A stretch of DNA of 64,000 nt from NCBI GenBank assembly GCA_018657495.1, contig JABHXA010000002.1, positions 69,472-133,471 on the forward strand, read 5' to 3'. The DNA is from Fidelibacterota bacterium (GTDB taxonomy: Bacteria > Fidelibacterota > Marinisomatia > SCGC-AAA003-L08 > JACNLC01). Positions 1 to 8,734 of the stretch are shown piece after piece. Numbering within the stretch: the first letter of the stretch is position 1; every line of letters starts with the position of its first letter. The notes below the pieces were generated by a model, which was not told where the DNA came from, made no database searches, and worked only from the letters and a program-made list of their open reading frames with translations. A program made the translations under genes and the position numbers.

Positions 1-641
1 AGGGCAATGTCAATAACATCACCATCAGCACCAAAGGTAGGGGATTCGACCCAGTCGCCAACCTTTACAAGGTCACTGGTTGATATTTGCATACTAGCAA
101 CAAATGAAAGAATGGTGTCCCTGAATACCAGCATCAATACAGCAGTTAAAGCACCTAATCCACTGAGCAGAACCAGAGGCGATTTTCCTATTAGTATGGA
201 TATGATAACCAGCGTACCAATGATATAAATAAATATTTTTACAACTTGCAAATATGATTTAAGGGGGAACTTTTTTGATATTGCTAAACCGGAGTAAATC
301 TCATAGAGGGCGTTTAAAAGCGATCCGGTGACTGCTAGCATAATAAAGATGATAAGCGCTGAAATGATTGGCTGATATCGAGAGACAATATCTGGAAGAA
401 CCTCAATATACTGATGAAGTATAATGAGCGGACCTAGATATGATAGCTTCGATAAAACACCTTGCTCTAGAATGACATCATCAATTTTTGATTTGCTTCT
501 TTTTGATAAAACTTTGATAAGACGAATGAGATAAGTTCGCGACAGATAATAGACAACAATACAGGCAAAGATCACTAATATTGGGTCCAGCCATTCCATG
601 ATTATTGGATTTGCATCCATCCATTCAGTAAATATTTTCAT
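1..641 (-). CDS. MscS-family mechanosensitive channel (partial, C-terminus outside window)
   Basis: The first 213 residues are visible; the C-terminus runs off the left edge. The protein opens with a hydrophobic segment at about residues 16-36 and has further membrane segments. The pore-helix region is rich in Gly, Ala and Leu, and is followed by KVGDWVESPTFGADGDVIDI, the start of the MscS beta domain. The GADG wording resembles YbdG-type channels rather than short MscS. Members of this family open under membrane tension and release solutes during hypo-osmotic shock in the inner membrane. The ATG at 641 lies one base after the TAA of the thiamine pyrophosphokinase gene, so the two are probably cotranscribed. 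Confidence 0.85.
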   Translation of the reverse strand, partial: MKIFTEWMDANPIIMEWLDPILVIFACIVVYYLSRTYLIRLIKVLSKRSKSKIDDVILEQGVLSKLSYLGPLIILHQYIEVLPDIVSRYQPIISALIIFIMLAVTGSLLNALYEIYSGLAISKKFPLKSYLQVVKIFIYIIGTLVIISILIGKSPLVLLSGLGALTAVLMLVFRDTILSFVASMQISTSDLVKVGDWVESPTFGADGDVIDIA

Positions 642-642
642 T

Positions 643-1299
643 TTATTTCACTCCATGTGAAGTAAATATTACTACCACCCCATGAGATAGAGAAATAGTA
701 AAACTGGTTGAGGTTGATTCGTTGGATATTCCTTTATTAAGACCATTTAATGATGTCTTATTCAAGGGATACATTAAGTGCTCAGATGTTATTTTAACTG
801 TGGCATCAATACAAAAGATAGATACCTGTTGACCTAAAAAGCTCTCAAATATTTTTTCTGAATAAACGGGTGAAAAACTTCCATAATTAGTAATCATTGA
901 GATGTGATCAAAATCCTGACAGTAACTTTCTAATAGAAATATATTGGATATTAAATGGTCTTCTCTTAATCCTGAAGCACCAAGAATGACCACGGATTTT
1001 ATTGAATATTTATTACACCATAATAATGCTTTTTCCAAATCTGATGTATCCTGAGTTTCTACTCTGACGATTATTTCCCGGTATTTATCATAAACATCTT
1101 TTTGAATCGAATCTAAATCCCCGATGATAATATCAGGAGCATACTTATCTAAATGTGATCGTTTTGCTGCCCCGTCACAATAAATATTAAAGTTAGATTT
1201 TTGTAATATTTCCAGCGGAATAGGATGATCTGGAAACAAACCATTGGCAATTACCACAGCCTGTTCAGGTAATATTTCGGGGAGTAAAACTTCATCCAT
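643..1299 (-). CDS. Thiamine pyrophosphokinase
   Basis: This 218-residue protein has the thiamine diphosphokinase pattern: CDGAAKR near residue 41, GDLDS at 60-64, DTSDLEKAL at 84-92 and GASGLREDH from 107, followed by a beta-rich C-terminal half that would form the thiamine-binding part. The enzyme transfers pyrophosphate from ATP to thiamine to make ThDP in the cytoplasm. Length matches the family. It sits two bases downstream of the M61 peptidase and one base before the channel gene, so it is in an operon. ThDP is the cofactor of the three glycan-island enzyme systems encoded from about 7 to 34 kb, but a link beyond general supply is only a guess. Confidence 0.9.
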   Translation of the reverse strand: MDEVLLPEILPEQAVVIANGLFPDHPIPLEILQKSNFNIYCDGAAKRSHLDKYAPDIIIGDLDSIQKDVYDKYREIIVRVETQDTSDLEKALLWCNKYSIKSVVILGASGLREDHLISNIFLLESYCQDFDHISMITNYGSFSPVYSEKIFESFLGQQVSIFCIDATVKITSEHLMYPLNKTSLNGLNKGISNESTSTSFTISLSHGVVVIFTSHGVK

Positions 1300-1301
1300 G
1301 G

Positions 1302-3101
1302 TTATTTATCTTTGCTCTCCCATTTTGTATAGAGCCAATTCTCATATAGGGTTTTTGCCGAAGCTGAAGGATTTTCCACCTGGAGAATTTCATATTTATC
1401 AAATGGTTGATCACCAGGGGTTACTTCCATAGAGCGAATAATCCCCCGACGGGAGACTATAAATTTGGCTGGATGATCTTTTTCCATTCTGGCAAGATGT
1501 TTTTTATAACTATCAGATGTTAGCCTAAAACCATTTAATGAAATGATTTCGTCATGCACATTCAAACCATCTCGATAAGCAGGGCTTTCTGAATTTATTC
1601 TTGTGATTTTCATTTCTTTATTCAAAGTGATACCAAACCAGGCCTCATCCTGTTTTTCATCATCTTTATAAGATTTCTCAAGTTTCAAACCAAATGGGCT
1701 CAGATACCGATCATAGTCAATCTCGTTTGTGGAATGAAGATACTCCCAAATATCAGATAAATTCTCTCCTGAAATCCGGTTTGAGTAATCGATAACATTT
1801 TCTTCGGTGAAACCATTGCCGGTATCACGATAATCCAGCCACAATTCCCTGAAAACATCATCTAGACTGCGTTCACCACCTGTGGCATGACGAATCTTCA
1901 AATCAAGAACCCAGCCAATCAAACTACCTTTCAAGTAGTAGGAGATAGTACTGTTCATGGAATTTTCGTTGGATCGGTACAGTTTTATCCAGGCATCAAA
2001 CGACGATTCTGAAACGGACTGAACTTTACGGCCCGGCAGTGCATCTAACCTTTTTAGATCATCAGCAATAAAACCCAAATACTCATCAACGGTGGCGATA
2101 TCTGATCGTCTCAAGAGATGATTATCATAGTAACTGTTCAAACCTTCTGACACCCATAATAACGTTGTATAATTTTCATTATCATAATCAAATGGACCTA
2201 ATTCTGTGGGTCGAATTCGCTTGATATTATATACATGAAAGAACTCATGAGATACTAAACCCATAAATCTTAGGTAATCTTTACGGTCTTTAAATTTCCA
2301 TCTGTCAAAAATCAAACTGCAGGAATTTTTATGTTCCAGGCCGCCATAGGCACCATCCGCTGTATTTAGAAAAAATGTATAATGATCATATGGGACATCA
2401 TTAAAAATATTGTTTGCTGTCTCGACGATTTTTTGAGTATCCGGAATGATTTTATCCATATCAAAATTTCCGGTATCAGTAATGGCATAGATATGTTGCA
2501 CGCCAGATGCAGAGAACTTATAGGTATTGTGGTTCCCGATTATGATTGGGGAGTCCACCAGCTGATCAAAATCTTCCGAAATAAATTTGTTATAACTCCC
2601 TTTGTATTTTGGGAGTTCAGTCGTTGTTTTCTCCCATTTATAATAGGGCTCTATGTCAACAATGAGCTGTGTGTCATTATATCCATCTGGAATAAGGAAA
2701 ATACTGGCACCATTTAACATAGCAAAATCCTCATCCATAAAGCTGGTTCTGACAGTCATTTCAAATGCATAAACCTGATAGTCAACAGTTATCTTTTTAT
2801 GCTTGTCAAGAAAAATACGCCAGGTATTTTTATCGGTTTTGGAAACTGTCAATTGAGACTTTTTATGATGGGCGGATACTTTCATAATATTTTTGGAGTA
2901 TTCTCTTACCAAATAAGATCCTGGCGTCCATACCGGCATAGACAAATCGATATATTCTCCATCTAAGCCGTTAATCTCTATTTGAATATCGATCAAATGG
3001 GTGTGGGGGGCTTCCATAAATAAAGTGTATTGAATATCCCTGGCAGACATAAGAGCTCCTGATATAAAAAGTAAAAAAATGATTAACTGATTTTTGTTCA
3101 T
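1302..3101 (-). CDS. M61 glycyl-aminopeptidase-family metalloprotease with PDZ domain
   Basis: 599 residues. The N-terminus is a signal peptide (hydrophobic residues 5-18, then a small-residue cleavage region). An N-terminal beta domain with the family motif GSYLVREYSKN lies near residue 61. The catalytic zinc motif HEFFH is at about 285-289, with a downstream glutamate in WVSEGLNSYY near 319 as probable third ligand. A PDZ-like domain occupies about 480-560. Together these are the usual architecture of the M61 family, whose bacterial members are exported peptidases. Specificity cannot be read from the sequence. It is transcribed just ahead of the thiamine pyrophosphokinase gene. Confidence 0.85.
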   Translation of the reverse strand: MNKNQLIIFLLFISGALMSARDIQYTLFMEAPHTHLIDIQIEINGLDGEYIDLSMPVWTPGSYLVREYSKNIMKVSAHHKKSQLTVSKTDKNTWRIFLDKHKKITVDYQVYAFEMTVRTSFMDEDFAMLNGASIFLIPDGYNDTQLIVDIEPYYKWEKTTTELPKYKGSYNKFISEDFDQLVDSPIIIGNHNTYKFSASGVQHIYAITDTGNFDMDKIIPDTQKIVETANNIFNDVPYDHYTFFLNTADGAYGGLEHKNSCSLIFDRWKFKDRKDYLRFMGLVSHEFFHVYNIKRIRPTELGPFDYDNENYTTLLWVSEGLNSYYDNHLLRRSDIATVDEYLGFIADDLKRLDALPGRKVQSVSESSFDAWIKLYRSNENSMNSTISYYLKGSLIGWVLDLKIRHATGGERSLDDVFRELWLDYRDTGNGFTEENVIDYSNRISGENLSDIWEYLHSTNEIDYDRYLSPFGLKLEKSYKDDEKQDEAWFGITLNKEMKITRINSESPAYRDGLNVHDEIISLNGFRLTSDSYKKHLARMEKDHPAKFIVSRRGIIRSMEVTPGDQPFDKYEILQVENPSASAKTLYENWLYTKWESKDK

Positions 3102-3197
3102 TTAAATGGTAAAGTCCAATTGAAATAGAAAGTTAAAATTTAAAGACGGGAATGTCAAATTTCTTAATGAATATGATGGAAAATAATGATGAATATT

Positions 3198-3821
3198 CTA
3201 TTCTGGCATGATAAAGTCAGAAGGTAGAATATTTGATAGCTCATTGAGAAAAACTGTATGATCCCGGTAGTGGAAGCTTTTTATCCCTAAGGACTGAGCA
3301 CTTTTAATATTCTCCAGTTTGTCATCGATAAATATGGTATTTTCCGTTGATAGAGAAAATTTTGAAATGAGATTATTATATATTTGTAAATCTGGTTTAA
3401 TACATTTTTCTTCGTAGGAAAAAACAATTCCAGTAAAATAATTAAAAAATTCATATCTATCGATAAGGTAATCCCCAAAGGATTTTGAAATGTTTGATAA
3501 ACAGAATAGGTTATAGCCGGATTCATGCAGTGAGGCCAATAAATCAGACATGGGTTTATTGAGGATTAGGGATTGTTTCAACATTTTAAGTGCATGTTCT
3601 GCTTTATCTAAAGAAATGCCAGCGAGGGTTGATATTTTTTCTATTAATTGTAATTCATTGAGATCTCCTTTATCAGATTGTTCCCAGACGTCTTCAAATA
3701 AAGTAAAATCAGAGTCCAGGAATATCCTTTCAAATTTCTTATCCAAAATCGGTAATACCGATTCAGGTGACCATTTTACCATGACATTTCCAAGATCAAA
3801 TATGATATTGTTAATTTTCAT
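3198..3821 (-). CDS. HAD-superfamily phosphatase, YihX-like
   Basis: 207 residues, cytoplasmic HAD hydrolase of the IA class. Motif I is FDLGNVMV with nucleophile Asp9. The second acid of DxD is replaced by Gly, which is normal for the YihX/epoxide-hydrolase-like branch and not a sign of decay. Motif II Ser is in FCLSNIS, the motif III Lys in CIKPDLQIY, and motif IV is FIDDKLENI. YihX of E. coli dephosphorylates alpha-glucose-1-phosphate; a sugar phosphate is a reasonable substrate here but unproven. The start overlaps the end of the preceding HAD gene by 11 bases, so the two are translationally coupled. Confidence 0.8.
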   Translation of the reverse strand: MKINNIIFDLGNVMVKWSPESVLPILDKKFERIFLDSDFTLFEDVWEQSDKGDLNELQLIEKISTLAGISLDKAEHALKMLKQSLILNKPMSDLLASLHESGYNLFCLSNISKSFGDYLIDRYEFFNYFTGIVFSYEEKCIKPDLQIYNNLISKFSLSTENTIFIDDKLENIKSAQSLGIKSFHYRDHTVFLNELSNILPSDFIMPE

Positions 3822-4500
3822 TTAAATCCGTAATAATATTTAGAATCTCCAAAGGATCATTTACAATCCAATCTGCATTGCTTTCAATTAGTTGTGAAAC
3901 TGGATTTAACCCCCAGGTGACGCCAATTGATCTCATTCCTGCATTGTGAGCTGTGTGGATATCTTCACATGAGTCACCAATAAAAATGGTGTTTCCTGCA
4001 CCAACATCGATCATATTTATTATATGTAATGCGGCTTGCGGGTCAGGTTTTTTTGGGAAGTCTGAGTTGGCACCTCTGACATGAAAGAATTTATGTGCCG
4101 GGAAATATTTTTCAACTATTTTGACAGTAAATCGATGTGGTTTGTTAGATAATATACCATACTGGATATTCATCTTTTCCAAACCTGAAAGTGTTTTGTT
4201 TATTTTAGGATATGGCCTTGTATTAATCCACCTATCAGGATAGATATTACGGAAAGAGTTGATTAGGTTTTCAACCATCTCCTGATTACGGTTTTGCTCG
4301 GGTAAAACTTTCCATACAAGTTTTTCAAGACCTTGGCCAACGAAGACTTCATAGGTCGGAATCGAATGAATAGGAAAATTATTGTTTGTCAAAACAATAT
4401 TCATTGTATCGGCAATATCCTGGATTGTATCCAGTAAAGTCCCATCCAAATCAAATATAACTGCCTTTATCGGCGTTACGTGATTATTGGCTGGATTCAA
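3811..4500 (-). CDS. HAD phosphatase, phosphoglycolate-phosphatase-like (Gph type)
   Basis: About 229 residues. It has the complete HAD IA motif set: FDLDGTLLDT, SNKPHRF, KKPDPQAAL and FIGDSCEDIHTA. Family members remove phosphate from phosphoglycolate or other small phosphorylated sugars. The start is unclear. The first available codon is TTG at 4500, which lies inside the end of the upstream TPR gene. Most relatives begin two or three residues before the AVIFDLDG stretch, where the sequence offers only ATA (4470-4468). Its position between the last glycan-island gene and another HAD gene suggests the operon runs on. Confidence 0.75.
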   Translation of the reverse strand: MNPANNHVTPIKAVIFDLDGTLLDTIQDIADTMNIVLTNNNFPIHSIPTYEVFVGQGLEKLVWKVLPEQNRNQEMVENLINSFRNIYPDRWINTRPYPKINKTLSGLEKMNIQYGILSNKPHRFTVKIVEKYFPAHKFFHVRGANSDFPKKPDPQAALHIINMIDVGAGNTIFIGDSCEDIHTAHNAGMRSIGVTWGLNPVSQLIESNADWIVNDPLEILNIITDLNEN

Positions 4501-6025
4501 GGGCTTGATTCAAAGCTGATATAAAATCAGGGTGGGCTTTAAAACCGGAGGCAATAACGATTTGTAAATCTTGATCAGACATTTCATAATTCTTAAGAAA
4601 ATAATATGCCACAGCGCGATTATTCCTGGCAAGATGATAATTTGGATTTATTAATAGTGCATTTGTAAACTCATCTACGGCATTATGATAAAGTTTTTGT
4701 TTCAAAAATATATCACCACGATTATTATACGTATCAGCAGCATTTGCATCTATGGCTATAGCAATATTATAATTATCTAAAGCCAAATCCGGTTGATTCT
4801 TTAATCGGTAAATATCTCCAAGAAGTTTATAAGAACGGGAATGAAGGGGAGAGTCATTAATTGCCGCCAATCCAAAAGATAATTCATCCTCATAGACATA
4901 ACTGCGAAAATGCGCTTTGAGTCCAAATAAAATTAAAAATACCAGAAGTAAATTGCGAACCATCAAATTCTTGCTGTTAAGAGAGATATGCATAATATTC
5001 AACTGTGATAGCATGATAATAAATCCAACTACAGGAAAATACATCCGATGTTCAAATTGCTCATCCTGAATAGTTCCCCAAAACAATGGGATTAAAACCA
5101 TGGATAGATACCAAATGAGCCCCAAGTAAAAGAAGTTTCTGTCTTTCAGTCCCCATCGATATATGCTAAATATGATAAATATGATGATTATCGTACCGGG
5201 GATTATGCTTTGGATTTCAAAAGTAGGCATTACAGATTGTTTTGAAGGTACTATAAGCTTCCCGGTAGAAATGATCAATGCAGAGAAAAGATTTTTAATG
5301 TATTCAAATTTATCAGGAATATTGATTATCAAACTACCAGTGACAAAATGGGATCTAACAAGTAGAAACAGTAATACTGAAAAAGTCCAGATAATCGACA
5401 GAGGGAATATTTCCCATTTTTCTAAATTCATAAAAATAATAACTGATACGAAAATAATTGGGAGGAAAATCATTTGCTCTTTTGTAAAAACTGCAAGCAG
5501 CAAGAACAAGATATTCAATACCAGCCATTTGTTATTCATAATGGATAGATACTTATGCAGAAAATATATGGATAATAATGCCATGAGAGTAATCATTGTA
5601 TCATTTCTGCCTGGAATCCATGATACTGCTGAAGTAAGTAGAGGATGAAGTGCAAAAAACAGACTCCAAAACAATGCGGATCTTGGATGTTTCAGCAAGG
5701 CCATCATTCCAATATAAATACCCAGTGTCACCAGTATATGCAGGAGGATATTCGTCAGATGGTAAGAAATGGGGGAGCCATTGCCAATAATGGCATCCAG
5801 CATAAATGACAGGACCAAAACAGGTCTGTAAAAAGGGGTTGGTTCCATTCCAGCTTCTAATGTGGCTGTGAAAATAGCAGGAATATTTGTAATATCTGAT
5901 AACCATTCGATTTTATCGGCGAACAGTTGGGAATCATCTAATGGTGAAAACTGATAACTAACAGAATAGCCATAAACCAATAGTATGATGCCGGCAATGA
6001 TAAAATGATTTCTATATTTGCTCAT
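4484..6025 (-). CDS. TMTC/PMT-like GT-C membrane protein with C-terminal TPRs (copy 1)
   Basis: 513 residues. An N-terminal membrane segment is followed by a first external loop carrying FSPLDD, an acidic pair as in GT-C enzymes. About nine further membrane helices follow. The SWIPGRNDTM motif near residue 140 corresponds to the GRAD region of eukaryotic TMTC O-mannosyltransferases. About three tetratricopeptide repeats fill residues 400-490, presumably outside the membrane. By family, it would transfer a sugar from a polyprenyl-phosphate donor to an acceptor in the periplasm. A GT2 polyprenyl-phosphate sugar synthase lies just upstream (15 bases), the same pairing as at 16.4-19.0 kb. Acceptor and sugar are unknown. 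Confidence 0.7.
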   Translation of the reverse strand: MSKYRNHFIIAGIILLVYGYSVSYQFSPLDDSQLFADKIEWLSDITNIPAIFTATLEAGMEPTPFYRPVLVLSFMLDAIIGNGSPISYHLTNILLHILVTLGIYIGMMALLKHPRSALFWSLFFALHPLLTSAVSWIPGRNDTMITLMALLSIYFLHKYLSIMNNKWLVLNILFLLLAVFTKEQMIFLPIIFVSVIIFMNLEKWEIFPLSIIWTFSVLLFLLVRSHFVTGSLIINIPDKFEYIKNLFSALIISTGKLIVPSKQSVMPTFEIQSIIPGTIIIIFIIFSIYRWGLKDRNFFYLGLIWYLSMVLIPLFWGTIQDEQFEHRMYFPVVGFIIMLSQLNIMHISLNSKNLMVRNLLLVFLILFGLKAHFRSYVYEDELSFGLAAINDSPLHSRSYKLLGDIYRLKNQPDLALDNYNIAIAIDANAADTYNNRGDIFLKQKLYHNAVDEFTNALLINPNYHLARNNRAVAYYFLKNYEMSDQDLQIVIASGFKAHPDFISALNQALESSQ

Positions 6026-6040
6026 ATTAATTTGAGTTTA

Positions 6041-6979
6041 TCATTCAAAGTTAATTAGTTCTTCTTCTATAACCAATGGTTTATGGATGCTTTGTGTATA
6101 TATTTTTGAAATGTACTCGCCGATTATACCGAGGAATATCATTTGAATCCCAGAGAAGAATAGAATAAAAATATAAAGTGATGTGAGTCCTGAGGGAGAC
6201 TGCTGATAAATAATTTTCAGTAAAGAATAGACAATTATAAGTAGAAAACTGATAAAAGCCATTGTCATCCCAAAGATCGTTGAAAGTCTCAAAAGAATTG
6301 TAGAATGACTGATAATACCATTAATTCCATAATCAAATAAATGATATAAATTGGTGGATGTTTTACCCTTAAACCGTTTATCACGATGATAGGGAATGCC
6401 GATCTGTTTGAAACCCAGGTTGGCAACTATACCTCTTAAATAGGGGTTGAAATCCTTGATTTTTTCAATTTCGCTTAAAATCCTTCTATCCATTAATCGG
6501 AACTCACCCACATCCGGGATAAGGGTTTCATTGGATATAGTTTCTGCTATACAGTAAAAATATTTCCGCACCAGTTTCATAACAACTTTTTCATCTCTGT
6601 CCTGCCGAATACCGTAAACAACTTTGAAGCCATCTTCCCATTTTTTAATAAATTCCAGGATCATATTTGGCGGGTCCTGCATATCCGCGTCAATCTGAAT
6701 GACCGCATCACCGGAACATCTCTGCAATCCATTTAGAGTAGATTTTGTAACCCCAAAATTTCTTGAAAGGGATATTACTTTCACATGCAGATCATGTGAA
6801 CAAATTTTACCGAGCATTTTTAAAGTGTTATCATTACTTTTATTATCTGAAAATACATGCTCGTAATCAAATTTATCTGAAACGGATTCCATTATATTTT
6901 TTACGGAGCTCCAGATAATCTGGATGTTATCTTCTTCATTATAAACGGGAGTAAATATGCTGATTAAAGATTTCGGCAT
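6041..6979 (-). CDS. GT2 polyprenyl-phosphate sugar transferase (ArnC/GtrB-like)
   Basis: 312 residues. The GT-A fold opens with IFTPVYNEEDNIQ, has a DNKSNDNT nucleotide-binding region and the catalytic DADMQDPP. The FKGKTS stretch near residue 205 matches the positively charged loop typical of this branch. Two C-terminal membrane helices lie at about 225-250 and 260-290. This is the architecture of GtrB, ArnC and CsbB, which load a sugar from a nucleotide donor onto undecaprenyl phosphate on the cytoplasmic face. It sits between the transketolase-like genes and the TMTC-like gene, so its product is probably the donor for the latter. Confidence 0.8.
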   Translation of the reverse strand: MPKSLISIFTPVYNEEDNIQIIWSSVKNIMESVSDKFDYEHVFSDNKSNDNTLKMLGKICSHDLHVKVISLSRNFGVTKSTLNGLQRCSGDAVIQIDADMQDPPNMILEFIKKWEDGFKVVYGIRQDRDEKVVMKLVRKYFYCIAETISNETLIPDVGEFRLMDRRILSEIEKIKDFNPYLRGIVANLGFKQIGIPYHRDKRFKGKTSTNLYHLFDYGINGIISHSTILLRLSTIFGMTMAFISFLLIIVYSLLKIIYQQSPSGLTSLYIFILFFSGIQMIFLGIIGEYISKIYTQSIHKPLVIEEELINFE

Positions 6980-6986
6980 CGCTGAA

Positions 6987-7907
6987 TTAAGAATTCATTA
7001 GTTTAATAATAGTGTTTTTGATTTTTTCAGATGTCATAGATAATTTGTGACGAATAAAATCCTGACTGCCAATGGAATATATTATGTCATCACTAGTGCA
7101 TAAATTTACAACTTCATTAACATTGATTTGATATTGGATTATAGCCTTGTTTACAAGTTGAGATATACCGCCAAACTCACTATGTTCTTCTATGGTAATA
7201 ATGATGGGTGTATTTAATACTGCTGCCAAACTCTTTAAATCAATTGGTTTAACAGATGGAAGACTGATTACTGAGACATTGATGTCTAAGTTGGCAAGTA
7301 ATTTAGCAGCTGTCATTGCCTGATTAACTACTCCTCCGGTACTGACAATTGTTGCGTCCTTTCCCTCAAGAATTCTTATTGGATTACCAATCGAATAATG
7401 GGGTGTTTTGTCATGAACAGTATAATCACAGTTTTTTTCTAATCGAATATATGAAGGACCTTCAAATCCATATGCATTTTCTATACATAATTTAGTTTCA
7501 ATTGGGTCGCATGGTACAAAAATTGACATATTGGGCATGGGCATCAAAACGCCATAATCCTCTACAGCATGATGGGAGTAACCTGCTGATCCATAAGTGA
7601 AACCACCGCCAACACCAACGATATTCACATTGAGATTATGATAGCAAATATCATTACGAATCTGTTCTAAGCATCGCATGACGGTGAAATTAGAAATCGA
7701 ATATGTGAATACTATTTTACCGCTTAAAGAAAGACCTGCGGCAACCCCCATCATATTTTGTTCGGCGACACCAGTATTGATATAGCGATTGGGGAATTGC
7801 CTAGAAAATTGCTCCAAAACAGAATATCCTAAATCACCAGACAGCAGCCATACATTTTCATTATCTTTCGCAATCTTGCACAATGTATCAATGAAAGTCT
7901 TTCTCAT
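6987..7907 (-). CDS. Transketolase-like C-terminal subunit (ThDP enzyme)
   Basis: 306 residues covering the pyrimidine-binding and C-terminal domains of a split transketolase. GVAEQNMMGVAAGLS contains the conserved Glu that activates the ThDP aminopyrimidine. The substrate-phosphate His region is present as GYSHHAVEDYG. The gene overlaps the N-terminal subunit gene in an ATGA junction, so the two are made together. Its position among rfbFGH, DegT and GNAT genes argues against a housekeeping pentose-phosphate role. Related split transketolases in sugar clusters are thought to move a two-carbon ketol unit onto a keto-sugar, but the reaction here is inferred. Confidence 0.8.
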   Translation of the reverse strand: MRKTFIDTLCKIAKDNENVWLLSGDLGYSVLEQFSRQFPNRYINTGVAEQNMMGVAAGLSLSGKIVFTYSISNFTVMRCLEQIRNDICYHNLNVNIVGVGGGFTYGSAGYSHHAVEDYGVLMPMPNMSIFVPCDPIETKLCIENAYGFEGPSYIRLEKNCDYTVHDKTPHYSIGNPIRILEGKDATIVSTGGVVNQAMTAAKLLANLDINVSVISLPSVKPIDLKSLAAVLNTPIIITIEEHSEFGGISQLVNKAIIQYQINVNEVVNLCTSDDIIYSIGSQDFIRHKLSMTSEKIKNTIIKLMNS

Positions 7908-8722
7908 TGTGTTTTCTCAATTTCAGAGATGGCTTTTTTAAGTTCATCAGAACTTGGAGAGCGATAATGCCATTTTAAAGAATCTTCCATAAATGATACA
8001 CTCTTGCCCTTGATAGTATCCGCGATGATGACGGTTGGTCTATCATTTTCCATCGGTAATTCCGATAACGAATTATGAATCTCCTGAATATTGTGTCCAT
8101 CGATTCTCACTGCAGACCAGCCGAAGGCTTTGAATTTATCTTCGAGAGGTTCAAGGTTTAGTATGTCTTTTACATCACCAAATCCTTGAATTTTATTATA
8201 ATCAACTATGGCTGTCAAATTTGATAGTTTGTGATGTGCTGCAAACAATATCGACTCCCAATTTGAGCCTTCATCTAATTCACCATCGCTTAATAAAACA
8301 TATATCTTATAATTCTTTTTTGATGCTTTTGCCGCCAGGGCCATACCGCATGCAATGGGCAATCCATGGCCAAGCGATCCGCTTGACACTTCTATGCCGG
8401 GAATATTATAGCTATTTACATGAGCAGATAATTTTGAATCATTCTCAGCATAAGTGCTTAACCATTCTTTTGGAATGAATCCTTTCTCTGCCAATACAGC
8501 ATAGTATATTGCTGCACCATGTCCTTTACTCAAAATAAAGCGATCCCTATCCTCCCAATCAGGAGTTTCACATTTTACTCTAAGAATATCTTGGTATAGC
8601 ACTGCAAGTAATTCGGCCATACTCAGGCAAGATCCAATATGACTTGCTTTGGCATTTGAAGTCATCTTCAGTGCATGTATCCGAATTTGTTTGGCAAGTA
8701 TTGAAGTATTATTAAATATCAT
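7904..8722 (-). CDS. Transketolase-like N-terminal subunit (ThDP-binding)
   Basis: About 272 residues, the pyrophosphate-binding half of a split transketolase. SKGHGAAIYYAVLAEKG and GSLGHGLPIACGMALA are family signatures. GDGELDEGSNWE followed by VDYNKIQGFG is the ThDP/Mg2+ motif. The ATG at 8722 is preferred; a TTG one codon earlier is also possible. It overlaps the C-terminal subunit by four bases and follows the DegT aminotransferase by 12 bases. Full-length housekeeping transketolases are about 650 residues in one chain, so this is the specialised two-gene form. Confidence 0.82.
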   Translation of the reverse strand: MIFNNTSILAKQIRIHALKMTSNAKASHIGSCLSMAELLAVLYQDILRVKCETPDWEDRDRFILSKGHGAAIYYAVLAEKGFIPKEWLSTYAENDSKLSAHVNSYNIPGIEVSSGSLGHGLPIACGMALAAKASKKNYKIYVLLSDGELDEGSNWESILFAAHHKLSNLTAIVDYNKIQGFGDVKDILNLEPLEDKFKAFGWSAVRIDGHNIQEIHNSLSELPMENDRPTVIIADTIKGKSVSFMEDSLKWHYRSPSSDELKKAISEIEKTQ

Positions 8723-8734
8723 CAAAAAGGGAAA

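Noticed and set aside
7..228. Plus-strand frame at the left edge
   Set aside because: It is antisense to the MscS-type channel, whose beta-domain sequence is clear on the minus strand.
6987..8722. Housekeeping transketolase of the pentose phosphate pathway
   Set aside because: Split into two genes and embedded between DegT and GT2 genes, unlike central-metabolism copies; not fully excluded without the rest of the genome.
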